NCBI GenBank assembly: GCA_031280645.1
Contig: JAITGL010000010.1
Span: 1 to 64,000 of the forward strand
DNA: 64,000 bases
DNA from: Tannerellaceae bacterium
GTDB lineage: Bacteria; Bacteroidota; Bacteroidia; Bacteroidales; Tannerellaceae
Reading direction: 5' to 3'
The position numbers and the translations under genes are program-made. Below, one piece after another: positions 1 through 10,617 of the stretch; positions within the stretch are counted from its first letter, which is position 1; every line of letters begins with the position of its first letter. The notes under the pieces are model-generated. The model was not told the DNA's origin. It was given only the letters and a program-made list of their open reading frames with translations, and did not search any database.

Positions 1-92
1 TCTTTCAGATTCCACCTCGCGATAGACACCCTTCTCTCTCTGGCTGGACGATTCCCACTACTTGGGCTCGTTAGGGACTTACACCCGTTAGA
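1..92 (-). other. possible 5' part of a group II intron (partial)
   Basis: Read on the minus strand, this edge segment contains GGTGTAAGTCCCTAACGAGC followed by a purine-rich stretch. That wording (GTGTAAGTCC, then a conserved internal-loop-like run) resembles domain I of bacterial group II introns. No intron-encoded reverse transcriptase is visible because the segment runs off the window. The hairpin with a T-run at 114-144 lies directly upstream on the same strand, which would fit introns that insert behind terminators. This is recognition from memory only; it could instead be part of another mobile element. Confidence 0.3.
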
Positions 93-113
93 TAATATAC
101 ATGATAGTCAAAC

Positions 114-144
114 AAAAAGCCGGACACTTCGACGTGCCGGGCTT
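114..144 (-). terminator. hairpin plus T-run, minus strand
   Basis: On the minus strand an imperfect GC-rich stem (GCCCGGCAC pairing with GTGTCCGGC, with bulges) is followed by TTTTTGTTT. It has the form of an intrinsic terminator. The gene it would serve is not recognisable in the window. Confidence 0.4.
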
Positions 145-293
145 AATGTGTGACTATTAAACCGTTTTTAGTTCCACATATAATTCATTTGATGACTGTA
201 AGGCCAAACGATTTTTATATTCTGTTCCGTCGTTTTGCCCTTTTTCAACCGCTCGCACAGGGCGGCGTTTACAAACTGCCGGAGTACTTTTGC

Positions 294-329
294 TTCCCAC
301 GTTATTCGAGTTCTCGAATAACGTGGGAA
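294..329. repeat. perfect 17-bp inverted repeat at the truncation point of topB
   Basis: TTCCCACGTTATTCGAG (294-310) and its exact reverse complement (313-329) are separated by only two bases. The topoisomerase homology begins inside the right arm, at about 323, so the inverted repeat marks the breakpoint where the 5' part of that gene was lost. A fold-back rearrangement, a transposon scar or an assembly chimera could each give this structure. Confidence 0.7.
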
Positions 330-1905
330 TTAATGCCAGCCAAGCATTAAGTATTGCCGCCGGAAGCGGTGTATTCTCTCTCGGACGGGTTCAAACACCC
401 ACATTGGCGATGATATGCAGCCGCTATCTGGAAAATAAGGATTTCAAACCGCAGACTTATTTCCAACTCAAACTGCATACAGCTAAAGATGCCACCCTTT
501 TTTCAGCCCTGTCTTTGGATAAGTCTGATACCCGGACAAAAGCGGATGCATTATACGCCCTTATAAACTCCGGCGGTACGGCAAATGTGGTAAGTGTAGA
601 ACGTAAGGAAGCCAATCAGGAACCACCATTATTATATGACTTAACTACCTTGCAGAAAGAAGCCAACAGCAAGCATGGTTTTTCGGCAGATAAAACCCTC
701 ACGATAGCACAGGCGCTCTATGAAAAGGCCGTACTTTCCTATCCCCGTACCGGTTCCCGTTATATTTCCACCGATGTATTCGATGAGATACCGCAGCTAC
801 TTGACAGCCTGAAAAGCTATTCCCGCTTTTCAGCTTATGCCGCTTCAATGGAGAATGCCCCGCTTAATATCCGTAGTGTGGACGACAAGAAGATTATCGA
901 CCACCATGCGATCATCTTTACAGAAAACAAGCTGGGCGAACTTTCATCTGATGAAAGCATCATCTATGAAATGGTTGCCGGACGTATGTTGGAGGCATTT
1001 TCCAAAAAGTGTAAGAAAGAAAATACGGTTGTTTCCCTTGAATGTGGCGGAGTAACATTTTCGGCACGGGGAAGTATTATCCTTTCCGCCAGATGGCGTG
1101 GCGTATTTGGCGCACAGGATGAAGAAAAAGAAGAAGATGCCACCGTATTGCCCGACATCGTTCAGGGCGACAGCCTGCCAGTGAAAGGTTGCGACGTATT
1201 GGAGAAACAGACCAAACCCCGCCCATTGCATACAGAGAGCAGTCTATTATCAGCAATGGAGACCTGTTCCAAAGAAGTTACGGACGAAGCCGAACGTGAG
1301 GCTCTCAAAGAATCGGGCATCGGAACGCCTGCCACCCGTGCGGCCATTATTGAAACACTATTCTCCCGTGAATATATTGTACGCGATAAAAAATCGCTTG
1401 TACCCACCAATAAAGGATTGACCGTGTATCTGGCTGTTAAGGATAAGAAGATTGCGGATGTTTCGATGACCGGCGAGTGGGAAGCGCACTGAATAAAATT
1501 GCTTCGGGAGAAATGGATGCGAATACTTTTCACAAGGGTATAGAAGTATATGCCGCACAGATTACAACGGAGTTGCTCTCTATTTCTATCGAGGGAGCAA
1601 GCAATCGTGTCGGATGCAAATGTCCTAAATGCAGTGGACAGGTGGTTTTCTATCCCAAAGTCGCCAAATGCCAGAATGAGGATTGCGGACTGATGGTATT
1701 CCGCTCTATTGCCGGAAAAGACCTCACGGACGGGCAACTATCCGACCTTTTCGGTAAAGGAAAAACCGGATTAGTGAAAGGGTTCAATAAAAAAGCCGGA
1801 GGAACTTTCGATGCCGTCATTGCTTTCGACAGCGAATATAAGACCGTTTTTGAATTTCCGAAAAACAAACCGGGCAATGCAGGGAAAGGAAAAAAACGGA
1901 AATAA
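323..1905 (+). pseudogene. topB: DNA topoisomerase III-like gene of a conjugative element, 5'-truncated and frameshifted
   Basis: Type IA topoisomerases relax or decatenate DNA through a transient 5'-phosphotyrosyl link; conjugative transposons of Bacteroidota carry a TopB-like copy. The recognisable part starts at VGINASQALSIAAG and contains SLGRVQTPTLA and the catalytic-tyrosine segment YPRTGSRYIS. The N-terminal Toprim half is missing, replaced by the inverted repeat at 294-329. Near 1483 the frame breaks: translation in the first frame ends at 1492 with GEWEAH, while the expected continuation ALNKIASGEMDANTF lies in another frame, consistent with loss of one base. The second part carries a four-cysteine zinc ribbon (CPKC...CQNEDC) and a basic tail. 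With Toprim lost the gene should be inactive. It sits upstream of DUF1896 and the methylase/helicase remnant, the usual neighbours in CTn-type elements. Confidence 0.85.
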
Positions 1906-2056
1906 TAGTATCTTTGCCATTAAGATTCTAATCATAATATTGTTTTTTAAGACGTGTTTTGAACGGAATTTTAGTGGTTGGCACTTCGGGTGGGAATCCG
2001 AAGTGTCTTTTCGCTTTCTCCCTCTCCACTTTTTCAACCACTAAAATTCCAATGTT

Positions 2057-2503
2057 ATGACAAAGAATAATCTATCGCCACAGGGCGAACTATCCTATTA
2101 CGGCTTATCCCTCTTATCGTATTTGCGCGATAGCCACCCCGACAAAGCCGGGGATAAGGCATTTATAGCAAAGCGTGCCAACCGTGCTTCGGAGGATTAC
2201 AGCGAAGCGATCCGAAGCGGCCTTACTCATATCGAAGCGGAAGAACAGGCAAACGCCGAACTATATCGGGATTTACACTTTTCCGCTTACAACACCCTTG
2301 TAAATATACTCTGGGACGAGTTTCCGGTGGAAATACCCGAAGACGATGCCCGCAAGGTCGCCCTGCAGGTCTTACTGCAATGCGGTAACGTGCTGCCAAA
2401 ATACACCCTGACGGATGATTTTGCCGACACTCCTGCATACGATCTCTTATATACGGAACTTACAGGAACGATGCAAATACTTCTGGAAGATGGCGCGATT
2501 TAA
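2057..2503 (+). CDS. DUF1896 family protein of a conjugative element
   Basis: An intact 148-residue protein with the DUF1896 pattern: an N-terminal SYYGLSLLSYLRDSHPD segment, an acidic helical middle and a C-terminal YDLLYTELTGTMQILLEDG segment. The family is found almost only beside topB and the large methylase/helicase gene in Bacteroidota conjugative transposons, and its function is unknown. It has no signal peptide or membrane segment, so it is probably cytoplasmic. Its end overlaps the start of the methylase/helicase remnant (ATG at 2490) by 14 bases, so the two were once translationally coupled. It is the only undamaged gene in the first 10 kb. Confidence 0.8.
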   Translation: MTKNNLSPQGELSYYGLSLLSYLRDSHPDKAGDKAFIAKRANRASEDYSEAIRSGLTHIEAEEQANAELYRDLHFSAYNTLVNILWDEFPVEIPEDDARKVALQVLLQCGNVLPKYTLTDDFADTPAYDLLYTELTGTMQILLEDGAI

Positions 2504-5500
2504 TAAAGCGGCGCACCTTCGCCAGAATATCGACGCGATAAAGGTAGCCTTTACGCTCGACCGGGAGAACCGTGAAGTCACCCCCGGAGGAGAGACAAAC
2601 ATTGCAGGCATATAGCGGTTTCGGAGCGATTAAGGAAGTGATAGACCCACTGCCGAAGGACGGTGGGAAAACAACTCCCTTAACTCCTTTAATCGAAGAA
2701 CTACATACAGTCCTAAGAGAAAATATCGCCGATGAACGATAGTACAAGCGGCATTTTGGTGGTATTAAGGATTCCATACTGTCAGCCTTTTATACCTCAC
2801 CCATCATTGCCGACACCCTGATTGCATCATTAGTGCAAAGCGGCGTTACGCCCTTTCGGGCAATAGACCCCAGCACCGGAGCAGGAGTATTCGCCGACAG
2901 CCTTAGAAAGTTCGTCCCCGATGCAGAGATAACCTGTTTTGAAAAGACTCGATGACGGGTATGATACTAAAACACCTGCGCCCGGAGGATAAAGTAAGGG
3001 TACAAGGCTACGAAACCATTGAGCCAAAGTATTCCGGCTATTACGATGTGGCGGCCAGTAATATCCCGTTCGGGGATGTCGCCATTTTCGATCCGGCATT
3101 CTCCACGCACACCGATCCCGCCCGTCGGCAGGGTACACGGACACTGCACAACTATTTCTTTATGAAATCGGTTGATACCGTCCGAGGTGGCGGTGTCATA
3201 GCTTTTATCATTTCACAGGGCGTTCTCAACTCCGAGCAGAACCGCCCCATCCGCGAGTGGCTTGCCGACAGGTGCGATGTGGTTTCCGCTATACGATTGC
3301 CCAATAACCTTTTTACCGACCATGCCGGAACCGAAGTCGGAAGCGACCTTATTGTGTTGCAGAAACGACCGCCGGGTGAATATCCCGTAATGGAGCGGCA
3401 AGCGGATTTTATCGAATCCCGCAAACTGTCAAACGGGATTTCCGTAAATAACCTGTTCCAGCAGTTAGACCGGGTAATCCAAACCGATGCCAAAGTCGGA
3501 ACAGACCCTTATGGCAAACCCGCAATGGAATTTACCCATTCCGGTGGCGAAATAGGTATCGCAGAAGACTTGCGACGGATGCTGGGCGAGGACTTTTCCA
3601 AACACCTCGACCTGAATCGCTACCTCTCTTTTGCTCCCCAACGTGCGGAGCAAACGCAAGCCAGAAATGAAACCGCTCCGCAAGTTAAACCGGAGCAAAG
3701 TACAACAGTGGACATTGCAGGTGCTTCAAACAAAGTGGAAGCCGATGTTTCCACCTCGCACCGGCAAAGACCACAGGGGGAAGAACGCTGCCAAATGACC
3801 TTAATCCCCTTTGGCAGACGGATGACCTTGATCCGTTTGGGCAAGCCGTAGAGGAACACTTTGATGATTTAAGCAGACAGGATAAAGCTAAAACGATTAT
3901 CCCGGCAGAAGAACAGGATGCTATCGCAAAAGCACAGGCAGAAGGGTATAATCTTGATACCACCACTGGAGAATTGACACCTATAACAGTCGTGGAACCA
4001 TCCCCTGATATTTCACCTGCCGATACGGATTATGAACCGACTGCTGAAGATTGGGCAGATTACGGCGCATACTTAGCCGAGCGGGAAAGCCGGGGCATGG
4101 AAGAGCGATTACCTCAACCGGAAGACTACGGCATTATTGAGCCTGTCCCGGAACTCCTGTTCAGGCGACTATGGAGCCGCAGCAAAACACACAGACCACT
4201 CCGGCAGGTAATTTTAGCAGTACGCTGTTCGATATGGACGACCCGGCTATTCTATCAAAGCCGACTATGGAGGCTGCTCTGCAAGTAAAAGTACAACAAG
4301 AACCACTGATAACGCTTTACGACCTGTTCGGTTTCTCCGAAGAAGAACGTAGTCAGGTTAAACGTCCCCGCAGGCGTAAGAAAACACCTCCTGCAAAAAA
4401 AGAACACCGGAGTTGCCTTTTATGGATTGGCGGGAGGAGATGCAACATAACGCCCGTCTTGAACGGGAAGAAAAAGAGCGACAGCAGAGAGGACAACAGC
4501 CGGACAAAACTCCGTTTGTTTATCCCGTTGAGGATGCCCGCAGAGCGGAACAACAGGAAGCACTTCGACACGAACAGGAACGGATGCAGCGGGAAGAATA
4601 CCTGAAACCTATCCCGTTCAAAGCCGAGATGCTGCCGCATTATCGTGAGGGATCACTCGTTTCGGACGAACATAACCGTATCGGCTATTTGCGGGATAAG
4701 GATGGATTTCAACCTATGTTCCACCCGCTGGAACTGGCCGAAACGCAAGAAAGGAAAGCCTCTATCTATATTGAAATACGTGATACTTATTATCATCTGT
4801 ATCAGAATGAAGCCGAACGGTTGGAAGCGAATCCCGCCCTGCGGGAAATGCTGAACCGCCTGTACGACAATTTCACAGACCGTTTCGGCAAGCTAAACGA
4901 AAAGAAAAACCTCGACCTGATTAAAATGGATGCGCGGGGTACGGAAATCCTCTCGCTCGAACGCTACATAGACGGAGTGGCGCAAAAAGCCGATATATTC
5001 CATCATCCGGTAGCGTTTAACCCAAATGAGATTACCGAAGCTGCCGATGCCCGTGAAGCATTGGTAGCCAGCCTGAACAAATACGCCGGGGTAAATCTGG
5101 AATATATGGCAGGGCTTACCGGAGGAACTAAAGATAATATTTTGGAAGAGCTGCACGGCAGTATTTATTTCAATCCGGAAATTGACGGCTACGAGATTGC
5201 CGACAAATACATAGCTGATAATGTCATGGAGAAAGCCGACGGAGTGGAGCGTTTTCTTCGTGACAATCCATCGCATACTGCGGCAGAGGAATCCCTTCAG
5301 GCACTTCGGGAAGCTACCCCGAAGCCTATTGCGTTCGATGACCTTGATTTTAATTTCGGTGAACGCTGGATACCTAAAGAGATTTACGAAAAATACGCAT
5401 CGCACCTGTTTGATGCGGATGTTACAATAAACTTTGCACCCAACATCGACGAGTACAGCGTAAAGGCTGATAGGACGAACGTAAAAATAACCGACCAGTA

Positions 5501-7604
5501 TGCAGTGAAATCACAAAGCCGTACATTCAACGGCATACATCTGATGAAACACGCCCTGCAAAACACCTCGCTCGACATTACCCAAAAGGTAAATAAGTTG
5601 ATTGATGGTAAAATGCAGGAGGTCAAAGTACGTGATCCGGAAGCCATACAACTCGCCAACTCCAAAATAGACGAAATGCGGAACGGTTTTTCCGATTGGC
5701 TGCGCGACCAGTCACCGGAGTTTAAGGACAGGCTGGCTGAACGTTATAACCGCACGTTCAACTGTTTTGTACGTCCCAACTACGACGGTTCACACCAAAC
5801 CTTTCCGGGGCTTGATCTGAAAGGGTTGGGAATAAACGACCTGTATAAGAGCCAGAAAGATACCGTCTGGATGGATAAGCTATTGGGCGGTAATATTTGC
5901 GACCATGAGGTCGGAGGAGGAAAAACCCTGATTATGTGTTGTGGTGCAATGGAGAAAAAACGGCTTGGATTGGCGAACAAACCCATGATTACAAGCTTGA
6001 AAGCCAATATCCATGAGATTGCCAAAACATTCTGTACCGCCTATCCAAACGCAAAAGTTTTTTACCCCGGCAAGGAAGATTTTACTCCAAAAAATAGGGA
6101 GAGGATCTTTCGTGAGATAAAGAACAACGATTGGGATGCCGTAATCCTGACACACGAACAGTTTGCCAAGATACCGCAATCACCGGAACTGCAACGGGAG
6201 ATATTACAGACCGAACTCGACAGCGTAGAGGAAAACTTGCAGGTACTCAAAGACTAGGGCAAAGAAGTTTCCCGTGCCATGTTGAAAGGCTGCATAAGGC
6301 GCAAACTTAATCTGGAAGCCAAACTGCAAACGGTTATGCACACTATCGAAAACCGAAAGGACGATACGGTCGATTTCAAACACATGGGTATCGACCATCT
6401 CTACGTGGACGAATCGCACAAATTTAAGAACCTTACGTTCAATACCCGTCATGACCGGGTAGCGGGATTAGGAAACCCCGAAGGCTCGCAACGTGCGCTG
6501 AATATGCTGTTTGCTATCCGTACCATTCAGGAACGCACTGGGCGCGATTTGGGTGCAACTTTCCTTTCGGGTACAACCATATCCAACTCGCTGACGGAGT
6601 TGTACCTGTTGTTTAAATATCTCCGTCCGCAGGAGATGGAACGGCAGAACCTCAAAACCTTTGATGCGTGGGCAGCCGTTTTCGCCAAAAAGTCCATAGA
6701 TTACGAATTTTCGGTAACGAATGAGATTGTGCAGAAAGAACACTTCAGATATTTTATCAAAATGCCAGAACTGGCAGCCTTTTATTCCGAGATAACCGAC
6801 TTCCGTACCGCCAAGGACATCGGTATAGACCGCCCGGAGAAAAACGAAATACTGCATAACATACCACCCACGCCCGACCAGACGGCATTTATCGACCGTT
6901 TGGTACAGTTGGCCAAAACCGGAGACGGGGAACTGTTGTTCCGGGGTAAACTGACCGATAGGGAAGATAAGGCAAAGATGCTGATTGCTACGGACTATGC
7001 CCGCAAAATGTCGCTTGATATGCGGATGGTCGATCCGACCCGTTTCGGCGACCATGTGGATAACAAAGCCAGCCATTGCGCCCGGATGATTGCCGGCTAT
7101 TACAATAAATACGACCAGCATAAGGGTACGCAGTTCGTATTCTCCGACCTCGGCACTTACAAAGCCGGGGAATGGAATATATATAGCGAAGTGAAACGTA
7201 AGTTGGTCGAAGACCACGGAATACCCGCCAATGAAGTACGCTTTATTCAGGAAGCCGCCAGCAGCGAGAGTATGCGAAAACGCATGATAGGAGAAATGTA
7301 AGAGGGTATAATCCGTGTCATGTTCGGCTCAACCGAAATGCTCGGAACGGGTGTGAATGCACAGAAAAAGTGCGTTGCCATCCATCACCTTGACTGTCCG
7401 TGGCGGCCATCAGATCTGACACAACGCGACGGGAGCGGCATCCGTACAGGTAATGAAGTCGCCAAATACTATGCAGATAATAAGGTCGATGTTGTACTAT
7501 ATCGGTCGAAAAGTCGCTGGATGCTTATAAATTCGGATTGCTCCACAACAAGCAACTTTTTATCCAGCAATTAAAGTCCAACAATATGGGCGCACGTAAA
7601 ATTC
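2490..7604 (+). pseudogene. large N6-adenine methylase / SNF2-type helicase of a conjugative element, degraded
   Basis: In CTn-type elements this protein is close to 1,900 residues and joins an N6-DNA methylase-like domain to a superfamily 2 helicase. Pieces are visible in order: MARFNKAAHLRQNIDAIKVA from 2490; a methylase core with DVAASNIPFGDVAIFDPAF (NIPF in place of the NPPF motif) at about 3045-3105; the stretch RLPNNLFTDHAGTEVGSDL; a middle region from 4413; a Walker A-like HEVGGGKT near 5910; DESH near 6411; and a terminal helicase part ending at about 7604. The reading frame is broken at least six times, and an in-frame TAG interrupts the early part after ADER. The C-terminus is absent: homology stops after NNMGARKI, where AT-rich unrelated DNA begins. 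It is a decayed, non-functional copy. Confidence 0.85.
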
Positions 7605-9402
7605 ACATTTGCGTATTACAAAGATTATATGAAAGCTGAAAACTTGCGTAATGAATTAGTTCCCAATCTGTACACTTTTTTCTCGATGGACGAGGCAAAG
7701 AATGGTTTTAGTTTTTATTACACTGCAACGCCTTTGATATGAACAATGACAGGCGCAAATGACAGGCAAATTCCCAAATTAACGAAAAAATATTACCGGA
7801 AATAGCAAAGAATATACTTCAATACATTAAGAAACAGAAGGATGTAAATAGAAATCTATTTTATCCCTGTATGTCAATTTATTACTATCAAAAGAGCTCA
7901 AAAGCAAAGCTCATATAAGTAGCAGCTTCTTTGAATATCTCAGAAAATACATATTGGACAATATACCAACAATAGGCAGCTATTTTAATAATAAGAACGA
8001 TGTAAAGATCAAAAATACATTTTTGGAAATTCAACCGGCTGATTTGGGTTGCCCTGAAATTAATTGGTTTTATTGTAATAATGAAAAATATGATAGTATT
8101 TTAATTAACGAGGCACGAAATCCCGAAAAATTAAATCTTGACAAATGGAATATTATTGATTTGCTGAAATATGTGGTTGATAATGGCAAAATCAAAAATG
8201 TAGATGATTGGGTAAAAAATGCTCAACCAAAAATATACTATGCTTGTCTCAAAGAGATAGAAAACATAGTACAAAGACGACGTTACCGATTATTATGCAG
8301 ATAAAATTATTTAAGTTTTCCGATGAGGAGTTTTATTCGCTAAACGAAATTTTTAATAATGATGATTTAATTCTCAACTACGAAAAAACTTCCGATATTC
8401 AATTTGAGTTACAAGCGATTGGCTTTAAATCTTCATATATCAACATTGCAGATTACCCAGATATCAAAGAATTGATAGAAAATAGATTTAATGATTTATC
8501 TGTTTTTCAACAAATCGCTTATCGAGTTAAAGAAAATCATTTTAGAAAAGACCAAAAGCAAAAACTGTTTATTGCTTTACAAAATTTTTACGGCGTTGGC
8601 ACAGAAAAATTAAAAGATTTAGAGCTGTTTAAAGATGTACAAGGTAATATACGCCCATTGCGCAACTTGTTAAAAGGCGACATTCAAGTACCCAATTGGT
8701 TGTTTCCTTTCAAAATTCATATTGCCGAATATATACCTGAATTAGATGAGCACCTTCTCAAAGACACAGATATTTACAAAGAAATTATTTTGCCCAATTG
8801 GGAAAATGTCATTGAAAATATTGCAAATATTCATGAATTTTATCAAAATGTAAAAAATATTGTGATTTGAATGAAGACAATAAACCGCTTAAAAACACAG
8901 CGATTTGTTTACACGAAAGAAGGATTTATACAGGCCAATCAGGTGTTTTTTCAACTCAAAAATGAACGAATTCGGGAATCAATATTTGAGTTTTCAAAGT
9001 GCAATTCAAAAGTTATTAAAGGCATTAACCCCGAACAAACAAATATTATCTTTTCTTTCTGATTATCCATTCAAAGTAGATGATTCTGATTTATTTGATT
9101 GGCAAATCAACGAATGTGAATTATATACGCAAGAAATAAAAGCATTGATTCAATTCTGCAAACTCAACAATGAGCAATTCTTCAAAAATTGCATTATTGT
9201 AAAAAGAGATTCAGGCTTTGCCATTATTGCCAAATCAGAGAAGTACCAAATTATCTCGCCAGATGAAAAAGCAAGAAATTTTATTGCCGATAATTGTTCT
9301 GACAGATTATTTGTTTTGCCTCATGAATTTTTGGAATACAAAGATGAAGACTGTATTGTAAAAGCAGATGATTTGCACGCTCTGATTTTGGAGTGTGTAT
9401 CC
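7605..9402 (+). pseudogene. AT-rich remnant of a large unknown protein, several frameshifts
   Basis: A series of frames on the plus strand reads as pieces of one protein: LPEIAKNILQYIKKQKD (about 7795), SSSFFEYLRKYILDNIPTIG, a piece to 8270, a piece from about 8280 to 8870, and a piece from about 8960 to 9402. Single-base shifts separate them, and the start and end of the gene are both missing. Phrases such as LFKDVQGNIRPLRNLL and RFVYTKEGFIQANQVFF have the style of very large ATP-binding (sacsin-like) proteins seen in bacterial defence islands, but no ATPase motif is present in what remains, so this is a weak guess. Base composition is far more AT-rich than either flank, suggesting separate acquisition. 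Confidence 0.5.
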
Positions 9403-10085
9403 GGTAACTGTTCCTGGCAAGCAAACTCCACAACGTGTTCGTGAATATCTGAATCGCTGTGTCACTACGGTTGAATGGGATACGGCTCAAATTCAAGATA
9501 TCTGCATAGACATGTCTCCCGCCTTCATAGCCGGATACCTGGAACATCTACCTGAGGGACAGATCACTTTTGATAAATTTCATGTAGTGAAAGAGGTAAA
9601 CGGGGCGGTGAATGAACTGCGCAAATTGGAACGCAAAGGAAATGATTTGTTGAAAGGTCATAAATGCGCTTTCTTGAAAAGAACCTGAGCCATAAGTTAC
9701 AGGCAGAGAAAGATTTTCTCCTTGAAATGTACCCGAAGATAGGACAAAGCTGCCGGCTTAGGGAGATGTTTGAAGATTTTTGGACGATAAAAGACCCTAT
9801 AGAAGCGGAAAGCTTTTTGGTTTTTTAGCTATTTGGTGTGATTTTGCAACTGAATCTAAAATACAATCGTTTATCAAATTAACTAATACAATAAAAGCGC
9901 ATTGGAGGGGCATTATCAGATATGTGACAAGTAATATCTCCAATGGAATCTTAGAGGGCATGAACTCGAAAATACAACTTGCAAAAAAACGGGCAAGAGG
10001 ATACAGAAACTCTCGCAATTTTATAAACATGATTTACTTTAATTGTGGCAAACTAAAATTTGATTACCCACAGTATTTAAGATAG
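9403..10085 (+). pseudogene. ISL3-family transposase remnant
   Basis: ISL3-type (IS204/IS1001/IS1165) transposases use a DDE catalytic triad. The remnant contains CIDMSPAFIAGYLEHLPEGQ followed by ITFDKFHVVKEVNGAVNELR, the strongly conserved second-Asp region of this family, and a C-terminal SNISNGILEGMNSKIQLAKK segment that includes the Glu of the triad. The N-terminal zinc-finger and helix-turn-helix half is missing, and at least two frameshifts (near 9690 and 9830) separate the pieces. No terminal inverted repeats could be identified, so the limits of the former insertion are unknown. It abuts the AT-rich gene remnant at about 9403. Confidence 0.8.
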
Positions 10086-10529
10086 AACCTTAGATTATCG
10101 TACATCCGCTATGGGATGAACCATAATATACCGCTTATCGGCAAGGTCATTACCTTTGTGGTAGCTATAGACACCGTTTGCAAACTGACTGTACGTTAAG
10201 CGGCTTAGGATGCCAGTTTGAGATACTAAACTCGAAGAGGAAATTTGTATATATATAAATAACTATGATCTGCTCTTAATTTAAAGAGTAGAAAGCATAT
10301 CTTATGCCAAAATACAGAGATGACACCACGAAGAAGCCCATAAAGAGAAGGGTGCTCTTGGTTTTTTAGAGGAAAGGTAATAAAATTCGGTGGCTACCTG
10401 TTTTGTCTCGACGCTACGATGCGCCATACTCCAGCCGGAAGCGAAATTTCATCCCGGTCGGTTCTTATCTTGATTAATCATTATTAGGATCGACTATGTG
10501 CAGTTGCGAAAGAACAGGTATAAAACGAG
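10086..10529. other. intergenic remnant DNA, no gene recognised
   Basis: Only very short open frames are present, for example YIRYGMNHNIPLIGKVITF from about 10101 and MPKYRDDTTKKPIKRR from about 10303. They look like scraps of lost mobile-element genes. No terminal repeat or tRNA-like attachment site is visible. Confidence 0.4.
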
Positions 10530-10557
10530 AAGCCCCTGCTCGCGCAGAGGCTTTTCT
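10530..10557 (-). terminator. hairpin terminator after susD-1, probably bidirectional
   Basis: AAGCCCCTGC (10530-10539) pairs with GCAGAGGCTT (10544-10553) across a TCGC loop with one mismatch. A T-rich run follows on the plus strand, and a GTTTTAT run lies further out on the minus strand. It lies about 60 bases beyond the stop codon of the minus-strand SusD gene and separates it from the decayed island. Confidence 0.65.
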
Positions 10558-10617
10558 CTATATATATGTTGTGAAACTATTGAGAATTACATCATGAAAA
10601 AAAATATTTCCAAATTA

